NCBI GenBank assembly: GCA_963277665.1
Contig: OY728165.1
Location: forward strand, 1,151,370,050-1,151,434,049
Source: Viscum album
Lineage: Eukaryota > Streptophyta > Magnoliopsida > Santalales > Viscaceae
Direction of reading: 5' to 3'
DNA: 64,000 bases
The first letter of the stretch is position 1. Each line of letters opens with the position of its first letter. Below are positions 38,020 to 48,800 of the stretch, in pieces. The notes beneath the pieces were generated by a model that saw only the letters and a program-made list of their open reading frames with translations, searched no databases and was not told the DNA's origin. The position numbers and the translations under genes are program-made.

Positions 38020-41000
38020 CACTACTGGAAATAGGGATTGAGACAAATGGTAGAGTTTGATAGACTAGTTGAGAGGATATGTCAGTAGTAATGAGTATTA
38101 AAGGATGTTATGTGTCACTGGAGTAGAAATTATAGAATTATAAGGTTTAAATTTATCCATTGATGATGTGTAATACCATGTAGATGAATTTTGTGAAAAA
38201 ATAGAATAAATATAACACAGGCACACAATTAAAGATCTATTTGAAAAAATGGTAATGTGGGAAACTAAAAAATCACATTTTTTGAGTTCTAGATATATTA
38301 GTCTAAATGAACAATATATTCCCTAAAAAATACTTCAGATTTTGTTAAATGACATCATTATACATTTATTGATCATTTTAGACCCTCAGAGAAAACTGGA
38401 AATTAATTTAGGGATATTTTGTGGGTATATTCATTATTCAGAAATATAAAAATACCATTTATGTATTTATTTTTTTATTTTCATTGATCATATTATTTTG
38501 GATATATATATCATGATGGATATGGATTAATTCACGTTGTGGTATCTTCAAAAATAAAAAAATGTGGGTATTGGATAAAAATATTCAGGATATGTTTCAA
38601 TAATATTCTAGGGTTACTTTGTAATTTAAAAACATTGAAACATTGATGAAAGAAATGTCTCCGAAAAGAGAAATATGGAATTCTAAATTTAATATTTAGA
38701 AGTAATTGAGGAAAAAAATTGGAGAAAAAACATCAATAATTTTAAATTTCCCTATATCTAATACAGGTTATGATGTTTATTGGGTAACATTGGGATTTTT
38801 TACGGAATTTATCACATCATAGATGTGTAAATGTTTTCATTATGGGTCATGTTATATATGATATCATAAGAGAAAGCACCAATCCATTGATTTTGATCTA
38901 TATTTTTAATTCATTCTCAATTGTGGTGGTGGGATAATATCATTAACAAGAAATTATTGGTGTATACATAGTGTATGATCCTAATGTAAAATTTCTCATT
39001 GTGTAATCTCAATTTTGTATAGTATAGTTTGGTGGGGAATTAATAAAAAGTTAGTTTTGAGCATATATATTAAAAAATAAAAGGAATTTTTATTTTATGA
39101 ACTATGATATAGAAAATGATTACTAAGGAAACATATGATGAATGAGGGTCAGTAATGATTATACACTTATAGATAGTATTTCAGTAAGATGTGAGTGAAA
39201 TGGTTCATTATGTCATTACTTATTGATTCAATGTTATTTCTAAATTATTGATGTTATTTAATATTATATGGCTATCTAATAGTTACTACAATATGATGAG
39301 GGGGGAAATATTTTTTGAGAGAATCATATGGAAATTAGTCTTATTAAACATTGTAACTATATTACTATATAAATGATGATTCCAGATATATAAAGGATAA
39401 AAGTTTTGGTGTTTTTTCATAATTCATGTTTGATGGTAAGTCATGAATCCACTATATTGTGTCATTTTAACGAGGTTATATTATGAATTTTCTATAATAA
39501 AGAGAGATATTTTTCATTTCATCTAATTTTAATATATCATAGGTATTTCACCCAATTATTTTGTTTGGAATAATTTTAATATTTTATAAAAATTGTGTTA
39601 CATAGAAAAAATATTTTATCGTGTTTGACAGAAAACATTGTTTTTATAGTTCTAGACATAATTCTATGTTTAGTTTTCGTTACTCACACTGAAAGGATAA
39701 AAAATCATTACATTATTTTATGAATTTTTTTAATGTGATAGTTATAACATAGCTATCAGAATGGTATATATGAGTATAGTTAAATTAATTACGAAAATAT
39801 ATGGGTTAAAAATTAATAAAATATTAATTATTTAGTGAAAAAATAATATTAAAAGAAAAAACAATTTAAAAATAATAGAAATATTTATAATAATAACTAT
39901 TTTTATGTATAAAAATGTTTTTTACCATAATAAATATTAAAAAAACATTTTTGGGATGATTTTAATGATATTATTACATTATATATTCATCAATGAATTT
40001 ATCTTTAATCAGATTGTTTACTAAAATTTATGTGAATACAACAAATTTGTGCATGAAATGATATATTGAATATATACGTTTTGTGTTTTTTTATATAATT
40101 AATATTAAAATTATTTTTTGACCCATTAAAAAATTAATTAGACAATTAAACATCATTTTTAAACCAGAATGTAAAAATTATCAAAGGTTTAATATTTAGC
40201 ATTTTTATGAAATTATTAATTTTTCAATGATTAGTAGGAATAATGTGATTATCAAAAATTATCATTCCCGTTAATGAATTTGAAAATATAAAAATAGATT
40301 TACTAATTTAATAAAAATGTTAGTATTATATAAAATAACCCAATTTAGTTCATTTGAATCATTTTCATATTGAATTTTGATAAAAAAAATAATTTTGAAC
40401 ATTATTTCATTGAAAACCCACATTCTAATCTTATATATGAAATTAATATGAAATAAATATTTTACAACTTTAGAGAATGGAATTTGTTAAAATTTATTCT
40501 ACATTTGGAATAAAATAATTTATAAAATCCAATGTTGTAAAATTAAATTATTACCATGAGGAATTATAAAAACAATAAAAAATATTCATCTTGGATAAGG
40601 TAAAATGGATTTTACAAGGATTTCAATCTAAAAAGATACAGCTTAAAAATGATCCCAAACCTTTCTAACACTATTTAAATGGCCATATATCAACTATAGC
40701 TCTTTTAGTTTTGATAATGGCCCATTTTGGTGCTTTGTTTCATGTAGAGAATGTGGGTAATTCTTTTTAAAAATTTATAAGTGTTCCACTCACCACACAT
40801 TTAAATGGACACCCCCTCTCCTCCCCTCATATCACATTAAATCCCTATTGGTTTGGATCATCCCTACCCAAATAAATTCTTTACTTCACTCCTCTCATTA
40901 TATAAGAATTATTTTGTTGAGAATTCACTTCACATAAGGAATCTTTTGATAGCCTTATGATGTTACTAAAAAATGGGTGGTTTGAACATGTGAAAAGGTA

Positions 41001-42140
41001 CTCAAGGGTAAAGGTAAGTGATTTATAGAATCTATTTTATTTTTAGGAGAATTAGGATATATTCACCACCAATTAATTTTGAACTCTATATGATGCCGAA
41101 AGAAAGTGTAATATCATTAATCTACTTCTTCTCATGATATTTAATACTTTACTCAATGTAATTATTTAGTGGGACATATGATTCATCATATTAACTTGAG
41201 GTTAGGGATTTTTTTCTCATTTCCATTTATTCAAAAATATGGTATTTTAAAAACCTTTATTCTTTTATGAAGTGTACATATAGATCCATTGACAAGTGAT
41301 ATCATGAATTTACTTACTCTTATGATATTTTATATTTATTAGTGTTGTTATATAATTGGTGAGTATGATTCAATATTGAAAATATGGTATAGGTTTTACA
41401 ATAATATATTGTTTTTCATAGAGATTATTTATTTTTATGCTTTGGATGAGGAAATCATATGATCTATCTCTCCAAAAAATGATGAATTCTCTTCTCATCT
41501 AATTATTTCATGGTAATACCCTTTTCCCATTCATTCTATTATATTTATATACTTGAGTGATGAAATTAGTTTTATAAGAAAAATCATAAATATTTCACAC
41601 ATTGGTCAAAAACCCATTTTCCATCCAAAATGATTTTTCCCAAAATATGTTCTCAAAAATAATTTTATCATTCTTCAATGGTTTTATAATGCACATATTT
41701 ACACATTTTTTAGTCTAAAAAAATTTCAGAAAGGAAAATTCATTTCATTTTTGTTTCGTTTAGTTTATCATGTTTACTATTACGTAAATTATATATCTAT
41801 TATTTTTGTGGAATGACAATTACATTACCATGTTTACAATGTTTACTTTGTTTAGCATGTTTACCATGATTACTATGTCCACCTTGTCTAACTTGTTTAC
41901 CATATTTTAACATAGTTTACCTTTACATAACTTATAAATTTATTGATTTTGTTGAATTAAAATTACAATACCATGTTTACCATAGTTTACCATGTTTTCC
42001 ATTATTTAACATGCTTACTATATAAACCATGTTTTCTATTATGTAACATAGTTCAATTTTATATTTTCGGTTTACATTAGTATTTTATTATTTGAATTTT
42101 TATATATGTGAAGTAATGTTTCATTGTTTTTGATTTTAAG
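38020..42140 (+). other. AT-rich region upstream of the CACTA coding remnant
   Basis: No coding domain recognised. It begins with CACTACTGGAAA at 38020, a possible CACTA left terminus (see findings), and ends with a pyrimidine-rich stretch and AG at 42139-42140 that looks like a 3' splice site before the first recognisable transposase exon. A short-motif repeat cluster lies at 41761-42080. Confidence 0.45.
41761..42080 (+). repeat. Degenerate ACCATGTTTA repeat cluster
   Basis: Variants of ACCATGTTTA recur every 9-12 bases at about 41825-41922 and again at about 41969-42053. The intervening block (TTACGTAAATTATATATC at 41780, TTACATAACTTATAAATT at 41922) is itself duplicated with an offset near 142 bases, so the cluster has two levels of repetition. 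It lies just upstream of the CACTA coding remnant. Confidence 0.65.
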
Positions 42141-43650
42141 GATACTGAAAGATCAATCTGTTGATCAACCACATGATTCTGGAGATGAGCATAATGATCA
42201 TACCTCCGGGGAAGAACATTTAGATGATCCTCTTATTGTTCCCTAATCTTCCTCATGTTCTCCCATAATGACAATGAAGAGTTCAAGAGTTGTTAAATGT
42301 GGGAGCACTCATTTTCCAAAATTATCATTTTCCCATACGAAGGATTAGAGGATAGTTGTTGAGTTTGATGAGAATGATATTCTTAGAGGTCCAAATGAAA
42401 AAGTTTTTAATAGTTTTTTATCAACTCAGGGTAAGATCAAAGTAATCATTTTTATGATGATTGGATAAGTGTGGATAAAGCGGTAATATCTCAGTTGTGA
42501 GAGATTATTTTGCTAAGATATTTTTCTATTATTTGCCTATTCATTAAATGTTTCTTATATAATATGTTTTACCTATTATTTATCAGATGAAATTTGATAT
42601 TATTGACACTAGAGGGGTTAGGATGAAAACCTTATCGGTGGATTTTATGTGATTGAGGGATTTAAAATCAACCCTCACATCTAATTTCATTTTTGGTCAT
42701 AGGATTCATGACAATCCATGTCATATATATCCTTTCAATGATGAAGATACATGGACACAGATTGTTGAAAGTAGAATAAAGACTCATTTTTGGTGGGGGT
42801 ATGTAAACTTTTACATGATTTCTTATATAAATGATCATATTAATTTTTTGTTTGTGATTTTCTATTCTTAATTTATAGCATACAAGGACATCTCATAAGG
42901 AAATGCAATTCAACAATATATATCTTCTTAGTTTATCTCCAAGTGGGTATACATTATTTGAAGAACAAATGATGGTGGAAAAATTTCAAAAACTGAGAGA
43001 TGAGTCTTCAAGCTCTATAGTGGTTTCCCCTCCATCCCCTCCATCTAGATATGAAAAATGGTATAGAGGTCGGATGGGAAAAGGGGAGAAATATCATTCA
43101 GAAGATTTGAGAATCTTAGCTAAGAGGAGTGCAAGATATTTATTTTAATTATTTAATTTAACTATATTCTTTATATAATTTGAATCATTACATAAATGTT
43201 CAATTAATTAATATAGGATTCTCTTGAGGATCAGAGCTCATAGGGTCATTTATAGCTGCTAGGAGGAAAGATATTTTATCTGCAACATTGGGAAAGCCCA
43301 AAAATCCTAGTCATGTACGAGGATATCCGATGGGTGTATTGGTAAGAATTTCTTTTCCATTTTCTTCAACTTCTTTCATTGAGGGTGTTTATTAAAAAAT
43401 TGAATCCTTATAGGCTGAAGTTCATAATAAGAATACAATGATGGTGTAAAATATTACAGTGTCGGCACAAGCAATGTTTGCAGACACGAAAAGATAATTT
43501 CTGGCAGCATCTCCCACTCTTCCACCTCCCCCTGAAGACCCCATTATTTATCCTCCACCTCCACTAGTAGTTTCTACTCCCCCACCTCAGCCTGAAGATG
43601 ACATTATTTATCCAACTCCTCCGCCACAGCTTCCTACTTTTTTCGAGTTG
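42141..43650 (+). pseudogene. CACTA transposase-associated protein (Ptta/En/Spm, Transposase_24-like), decayed
   Basis: At least five exon-like segments separated by short AT-rich introns with AG acceptors (42586, 42878, 43216, 43413) and visible GT donors (42799, 43342). Segment 1 has HFPKLSF, a TAG at 42346-42348, then VVEFDENDILRGPNEKVF. Segment 2 (42587-42798) has MKFDIIDTRGVRMKTLSV, a TGA at 42650-42652, DLKSTLTSNF and EDTWTQIVESR. Segment 3 (from 42879) has SPSGYTLFEEQMMVEK and a serine/proline linker. Segment 4 has DSLEDQSS, a TAG with frameshift, then ATLGKPKNPSHVRG. Segment 5 is proline-rich (PPPPEDPIIYPPPP). These match, in order, the conserved blocks of the plant CACTA protein family as I know it. 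Its role is transposon mobility; the stops make it non-functional. Family name is from memory, not a search. Confidence 0.82.
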
Positions 43651-44289
43651 TATGTTGATGATCCTAAACATCATATAGTTGAATATGGGGGGGGGGGGAA
43701 TATTGTATAAGAGATACAATTCACCATCAAAATATAGAGGTATAGAATCATAAGGTCACTATACATGATATTTTAGATAGATCAACTCGATTACCAATAC
43801 CCACAGACGAGGTGATGACAATTGGACAAAGTATAGACCATTTTTAAATTTCGCCATCCAGACTTCTGCAACTCATTACCGTATATGTGTGTATGTCATA
43901 TCATCTATGTCATTTTTTTGATTAAAGTTGTTTTAGCATTTTAAAACTAACATATTTTTCTATTTATTTTTAAAGGAATACTTCAATGATAAAGAAATAC
44001 TATATAGACCACAACAAAGACAAATGGATTTGACATCAGATACAGATTCTAGTAGTCAGGAAAGATTTTAATGATATTCAAATTTGTGTCTAGATAATTA
44101 TGAGTTTCGAATGGAAGATCTTGTTTGTGGATGTGAAATAAATATGGGGATTCTGAAAAATGATAACATGGATCTTGTTATTGAAGATAAGTTGGGAATC
44201 AACATGGTGATTTTTTTCCATGTAAGTCTTAACACCTTTTACTTGCATTATATTTATTAAAAATGTATACTAAGGTCTTTTTTGTATTA

Positions 44290-44943
44290 GGTATATTTAT
44301 AACATGTGTTAGAAGAATGAGAAGACACATGTATATGGATTAATGTACCAGTATTTGATTTATCCTGAAGCACATGCATTGGATGAGGAACAAAGAATAA
44401 ATTATAATGCTGAAATATTTGAACAGAATATAATCACACAGTATTAGATGATGCGGATTTTTTGTGATAGGTATAAAACATATCTCTGGAAAAGAGTTCA
44501 TTATCTTTTATCATAAAAAACCACTAACATTACATTTTCTTTTATTAGTGATCATTGGATGTTGGGTGTTTTTTCCCAAGGGAGAAAAAACTTTATCGGA
44601 TCTGCTCTGTCCATAGTGATGTGTTGGAAAGTTTAAAGAATATATTGAAAATGTATGTTTCAATTTATTAATAGTTTTATATATTATAATTCATTTTAAA
44701 TTTATCCCATTCATATTATTTTCTAATATGGGATGGGCCTACTCAGGAAAAAACACAATAAAAATGAGTTCCAAGATCAAATATGTAAAAGTAAATGCAA
44801 ATATCCATTTATAATATGTACTTTTTGATGTTTTACATCAAAATAATATTTTTAATTGACAGTCATTAAAACAGAATTTTCATGGACAACAAGGCATCGT
44901 CAAATTCTAATATTATATGTTAAGATTTATTTTTGAAAAAATT
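44290..44943 (+). pseudogene. Ulp1-like (C48) cysteine protease domain remnant of the CACTA element
   Basis: Exon-like pieces resemble the SUMO-protease-like domain often found in plant CACTA and Mutator elements. After an AG at 44290: KNEKTHVYGLMYQYLIYP, then a helical stretch to NIITQY followed by a stop. After an AG at 44548: DHWMLGVF, carrying the His-Trp of the catalytic histidine motif (44550-44558); then, with a frame change, KKLYRICSVHSDVLESLKN, where the family usually has DS in the aspartate motif. At 44887-44943: QQGIVKF, a stop, YYMLRFIFEK; the residue aligned to the catalytic cysteine is Phe. Two of three catalytic positions are thus altered and the frame is broken. Confidence 0.68.
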
Positions 44944-45334
44944 ACAACTGGAACACTTGTGCACTTTTATTGGTAATATTTTCTTTTAAAAATTTCCATA
45001 ATATTTCAATTGATTTATTCATTACACATGTTAACTAATATACTTTTACTTTGTCTTTATTTGATTACCCTCAACCCTATAGTGATCAAGATTTTAAACA
45101 CTTACAAGTGGAATGGTAAAATTATTTTACTGGTTTTATTGGATTTTAGTTTGTTTGTAGTGTAAAATGTAATTTTGAATATTGTGATTATAACTGTGTA
45201 ATTAATAGTCATTTAAGTTTTAGGGTTTTTTGGTTGACATTGTACGTTTTGAATGTTATATATGTGAATGTTTAATTTTGGTATACATCCTGTTTTAGTC
45301 TAGTAATGATGTTTTTCTGGTATGGATTCTGTTA

Positions 45335-48120
45335 TTGGGGGGGTGTCCCGGGGTGTTGGGGGTGTCTATTGGGGTGGGGTGGGGGGGGGGGGTTTCTAGG
45401 GGTGTGAGAGGGTTGTCCACTGGGGTTGGGGGGTGTCCATGGGGTTGGGTGGGTGTCCAAGAGGGTGGGGGTATCCAGGTGTGTGTGGGGTGTCCAGCGG
45501 GGTGGGGGGTGTCCTGGGTGTCAATGGGGGTGGGAGGATATCCAGGAGGGTGGGAGATAACCAGGAGGGCGGGGGTGTCCAGTGGTGGGGGAGTTCAATG
45601 GGGGGGGGGGTCCAGGGGTGTTGGAGGGTTGTCTAGTGGTGTGGGGTAGTCTAGGGTGTCTATGGGGGAGAAGGGTGTCCATGAGTGTAGGAGGGTGTCC
45701 ATGGGTGTGGGGGGTTGTCCTAGACTGTTGTGGGGGGGGGGGGGGGGTCCCATAGGGTATCTAGGGTTGTGCGGGGTGTCATGTGGGTGATATGGGTCTA
45801 GGGGTGTGGGAGGGGTGTCCAATGGGTTGGGGGGTGTCCGGGGTGTCCATGGGGGTGGAGGGTGTCCAGTAAAGTGGGGGCTGCCCAGGAGTGTGTGTGT
45901 GTGGGGGGGGGGGGGGTTTCCGGGGGTGTGGGGGATGTCTGGTGGGGTGGGGGTGTGGGAGGGTGACCATGGGGGTGGGAGGGTGTCCAGGAGGGTGGGG
46001 GCTGTCTAAGTGGGTTGGGGAAGGGGGGGGGGGGGGGGCTAACCAGGGCATGTCTAAGGGTGTGTGGAGGTGTCTAGTGTGGGGGGGGGGGGGTGTTTAG
46101 GGGTGTGGGAGGGTGTTCTAGTGGGGTTGGGGGGTTTTCTAGGTGTCCGTGGAGGTAGGAGGGTGTCCAGGAGGGTGGAGGTTGTCCAGGAGGGTGGGGG
46201 GGGGGGCAGTCTAGGGGGTGTCTATGGGTGTGTCTGTGGGGGGGGGGTCCAGTGGGGGGGGGGGGGTTCCAAGGTTGTGTGTGGGGGTGGGGCTGTATAG
46301 TGGGGTGGGGGTGTCCAAGTTGTCCATGGGGGTGGGAGGGTTTCCAGAATCATGGGACGACTATCCAGGGGAGTGGGTTGCTGTCCTAGAGGGGGTGGGG
46401 TGTGGGGGGTTATAGGGTGTGAGAGGAATTTCTAGTGGGGTGGGGGTGTCTGGGGTGTCCATGGGGGTGGGGCTATCTATGAGGGTGGTGGCTGCCTAGG
46501 GGGTGTCCAGGGGTGGGGGATGTCCGGTGGTGTGGGGATAGGGTTCCAGGGGTGTGGGAGGGCTGTATAGTGTGGTGTGGGGTGTCTAGGGTGTCCATGG
46601 GGGTGGGAGGATATCCAGGAGGGTGGGAGGGCTATCCAAGGTAGTGGGGGATGTCTAGGAGGGGGGGGGGGCGATGTCTAGGGGTGTGAAGAGGGTCCAG
46701 TGGGGTGGGGGGAGGGGGTGTCCATGGTGGTGGGAGGGTGTCCAGGAGGGTGGGGGTTATCTAGGATGTTGGGGGGGACTATCCAAGGGGGTGTCAAGGG
46801 TTGGGGGTGTCCAGTGGGGTGGGGGGATTTCCAGTGGTGTGGGAGGGCTGTCCAGTGGGGTGGGGGTGTCTAGTGTGTCCATGGGGATGGGAGGGTGTCC
46901 AGGAGGGTGGGGGATATTCAGGAGGGAGGGGGCTGTTTAGTGACTGTCCAGGGGTGTGGGGAGGTGTCCTTTGGGTGGGGATTTCTAGGGATGTGGGAGG
47001 GATGTCAAGTGGGGTGGGGGTATCCTGGGTGTCCATGGGGGTGGGAGGGTGTCCATGAGGGTGGGGGCTATCCAGGAGGGGTGAGGGATTTCAAGTGGTA
47101 TCCATGGGTATGGGGGTGTTCGGTGGTGCAGGGGGGGGGGATAGGGGTGTGGGAGGGTTGTTCGGTGGGGTGGAGTGGGGTGGGGGGGGGTGATCGGGGT
47201 GTCCATGGGAGTGGGAGTGTGTCCAGAAGGGTGGGGGGATTTCCAAGAGGGTGGGGGATATCCAGTGGGTGTCGAGGGGGTGGGGGGGGGGGAGGGTGTC
47301 CATTGGAGAGGGAGGTATTCAAGAGTGTGGGTGGGCTTCCCAGTGGTGTGGGGGTGTCCATGGTGGTGGGTGGGTGTCCTTGGTGGTGGGAGGGTGTTTA
47401 GGAGAGTGGGGGATGTCCAGGAGGGTGGGGGGGGGGGTGTATAGTGGGTGTCTAGGGGTACTAGGAGGTGTTCAGTGGGGTGTGGGAGGGCAGTCCAGTG
47501 GGGTGGGGGTGTCAAGGGTGTCCATGGGGGTGGTAGGGTATCCCAGAATGTGGGTGGGCTGCCTTGGGGAGTAAGCGCTATCTAGGAGGGGTGGGGGATT
47601 TCTAGGGGTATCTAGGGGTGTGGGGGTGTCCATTAGGGTGGGGCAATATCCAGGGGTGTGGGAGGGTTGTCTAGTGGGTTCGGGCTGTCCAGGGTGTCCA
47701 AGGGATGGTTTCCAAGTGGGTGGGGGGGGGGGGGGGGGCTATCCTGGCGGTCTTCAGGGCTGTGGGGGTGTCCAATGGAGTGGGGGGGGGCTTCCAGGTG
47801 TTTAAGGGGGATGTCCAGTGGGGTGGGGGTGTCAACGTTGTACATGGGGGATGGTAGGGTGTTCAAGAGGGTGAGAGGGCTTTCCATAGGAGTGGGGATA
47901 TCCAGGATTGGGGGGGGGGGGGTTGTCTAGGGGTATCTAGGGGTCTGGTGGGTGTCTAGTTGTTGGGGGGGGGTCTAGGGGTGTGGGAGGGTTTTCTAGT
48001 AAGGTGGGGGTTGTACAGGAGGGGTGGGATGTTCCATGGGTGTGGGGTGGGGGGGGGATGCCCAATGGGGTGGGTTGGGGGGTTCCCAGGGTTTGGGAAG
48101 GCTGTCCGGTGGGGTGGGAT
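45335..48120 (+). repeat. G-rich higher-order minisatellite, G confined to one strand
   Basis: About 2.8 kb made almost wholly of G and T with a recurring TGTCCA hexamer about every 18-21 bases. Four subunit types recur: TGTCCAGGGGTGTGGGAGGG, TGTCCAGTGGGGTGGGGG, TGTCCATGGGGGTGGGAGGG and TGTCCAGGAGGGTGGGGG, often with a short TGTCTAGGG spacer. They tend to follow one order, giving a higher-order unit near 87 bases (clear at 46829-46916, and recognisable at about 45800-46010, 46540-46650 and 47480-47560). G runs of ten or more occur throughout. Overlapping open frames on both strands are by-products of repeats lacking stops, not genes. The array lies between the protease fossil and the right subterminal repeats of the CACTA element. 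Confidence 0.93.
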
Positions 48121-48229
48121 GGTTTTGGTTTGGTTTTGGTATGGTTTTGTTCTATTTTTGGTCTATCTATGTTCTGTTTCAGGTTATCTTATGTAGGGAA
48201 TAGTTTTGGTTTAATGTTTTTATTAAAAA

Positions 48230-48800
48230 AATTGGGTTTTACATCGTTTATTTTATAACCGGCGTAAAAAATGCATGTTTATGAGTTTTAATGTCTGTTA
48301 TTTGAAAACTGAGTTATAAAATGCATGCGAATGGGTTTTTACATCATTTTTTTCATAACCTATGTAATAAATGGAATGAAATAGGTTTTTTATATCAGTT
48401 ATTTAATAAACGGTGTAGTATGTATGTTTTCATGTCAGTTATCAATTAATAGAAGTGAAAAACCTTGGACTGACTGGTTTATCACGTCAATTATAAACAT
48501 AACCGACTTAATAAACTCTTCTGAGGTGTAGTTTATTATATCAGTTATTCTATAACAGGCATGAAAAAGTAGACACCACGTCATTTATTTAAAAAAATTC
48601 ATAATAAATCACAACTCTGAAGTATTTTCCACATCTGTATTTGAGGAACCGATGTGAAAAACCCTTCAGATTATTATTTTTTACGTTAGTTTTAAAATAT
48701 CCGCTATTAAAAACAGTATCTATAACGTCTCATGTAATAACATTGGCCAAAAGATGATGTAAAAAATTAACCACTGTAAAAAATATTTTTTTCACTAGTG
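48230..48800 (+). repeat. CACTA right end: palindromic subterminal repeats and terminus
   Basis: About seven to ten diverged copies of a roughly 50-base unit whose ideal form is TTTACATCGGTTATTT followed by its near-complement ATAACCGGTGTAAAA (clear near 48236-48273, 48330-48372, 48390-48420 and 48476-48530). Such inverted subterminal repeats are where CACTA transposases bind. The sequence closes with TTTTTTTCACTAGTG, whose reverse complement begins CACTAGTGAAAA, the superfamily terminus. Confidence 0.78.

Larger units (their letters stand above)
42141..48800 (+). mobile_element. CACTA (En/Spm) element remnant; left end not placed
   Basis: The coding remnant (42141-43650) is a plant En/Spm transposase-associated protein, followed by a Ulp1-like protease fossil (44290-44943). 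Then come a G-rich tandem array (45335-48120), palindromic subterminal repeats (about 48230-48790) and a terminal motif whose reverse complement is CACTAGTGAAAAAAA (48786-48800). This is the architecture of a large CACTA DNA transposon. The left terminus is not certain: a candidate CACTACTGGAAA lies at 38020, which would make the element about 10.8 kb. The bases flanking that candidate pair do not match as a 3-bp target duplication (GTC against AAT). Confidence 0.8.

Noticed and set aside
38780..38890. RCVNVFIMGHVIYD as a decayed CCHC knuckle
   Set aside because: Cysteine 1 and the histidine fit the spacing but two cysteines are absent, and no gag or pol motifs were found nearby.
48118..48160. 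TTTTGG repeats as telomeric DNA
   Set aside because: Only a few irregular units; the plant telomere repeat TTTAGGG is not seen.
45335..48258. Numerous overlapping Gly/Val- or Pro/His-rich open frames on both strands
   Set aside because: They arise because the G-rich repeat lacks stop codons in several frames. They overlap on both strands and have repeat composition only.
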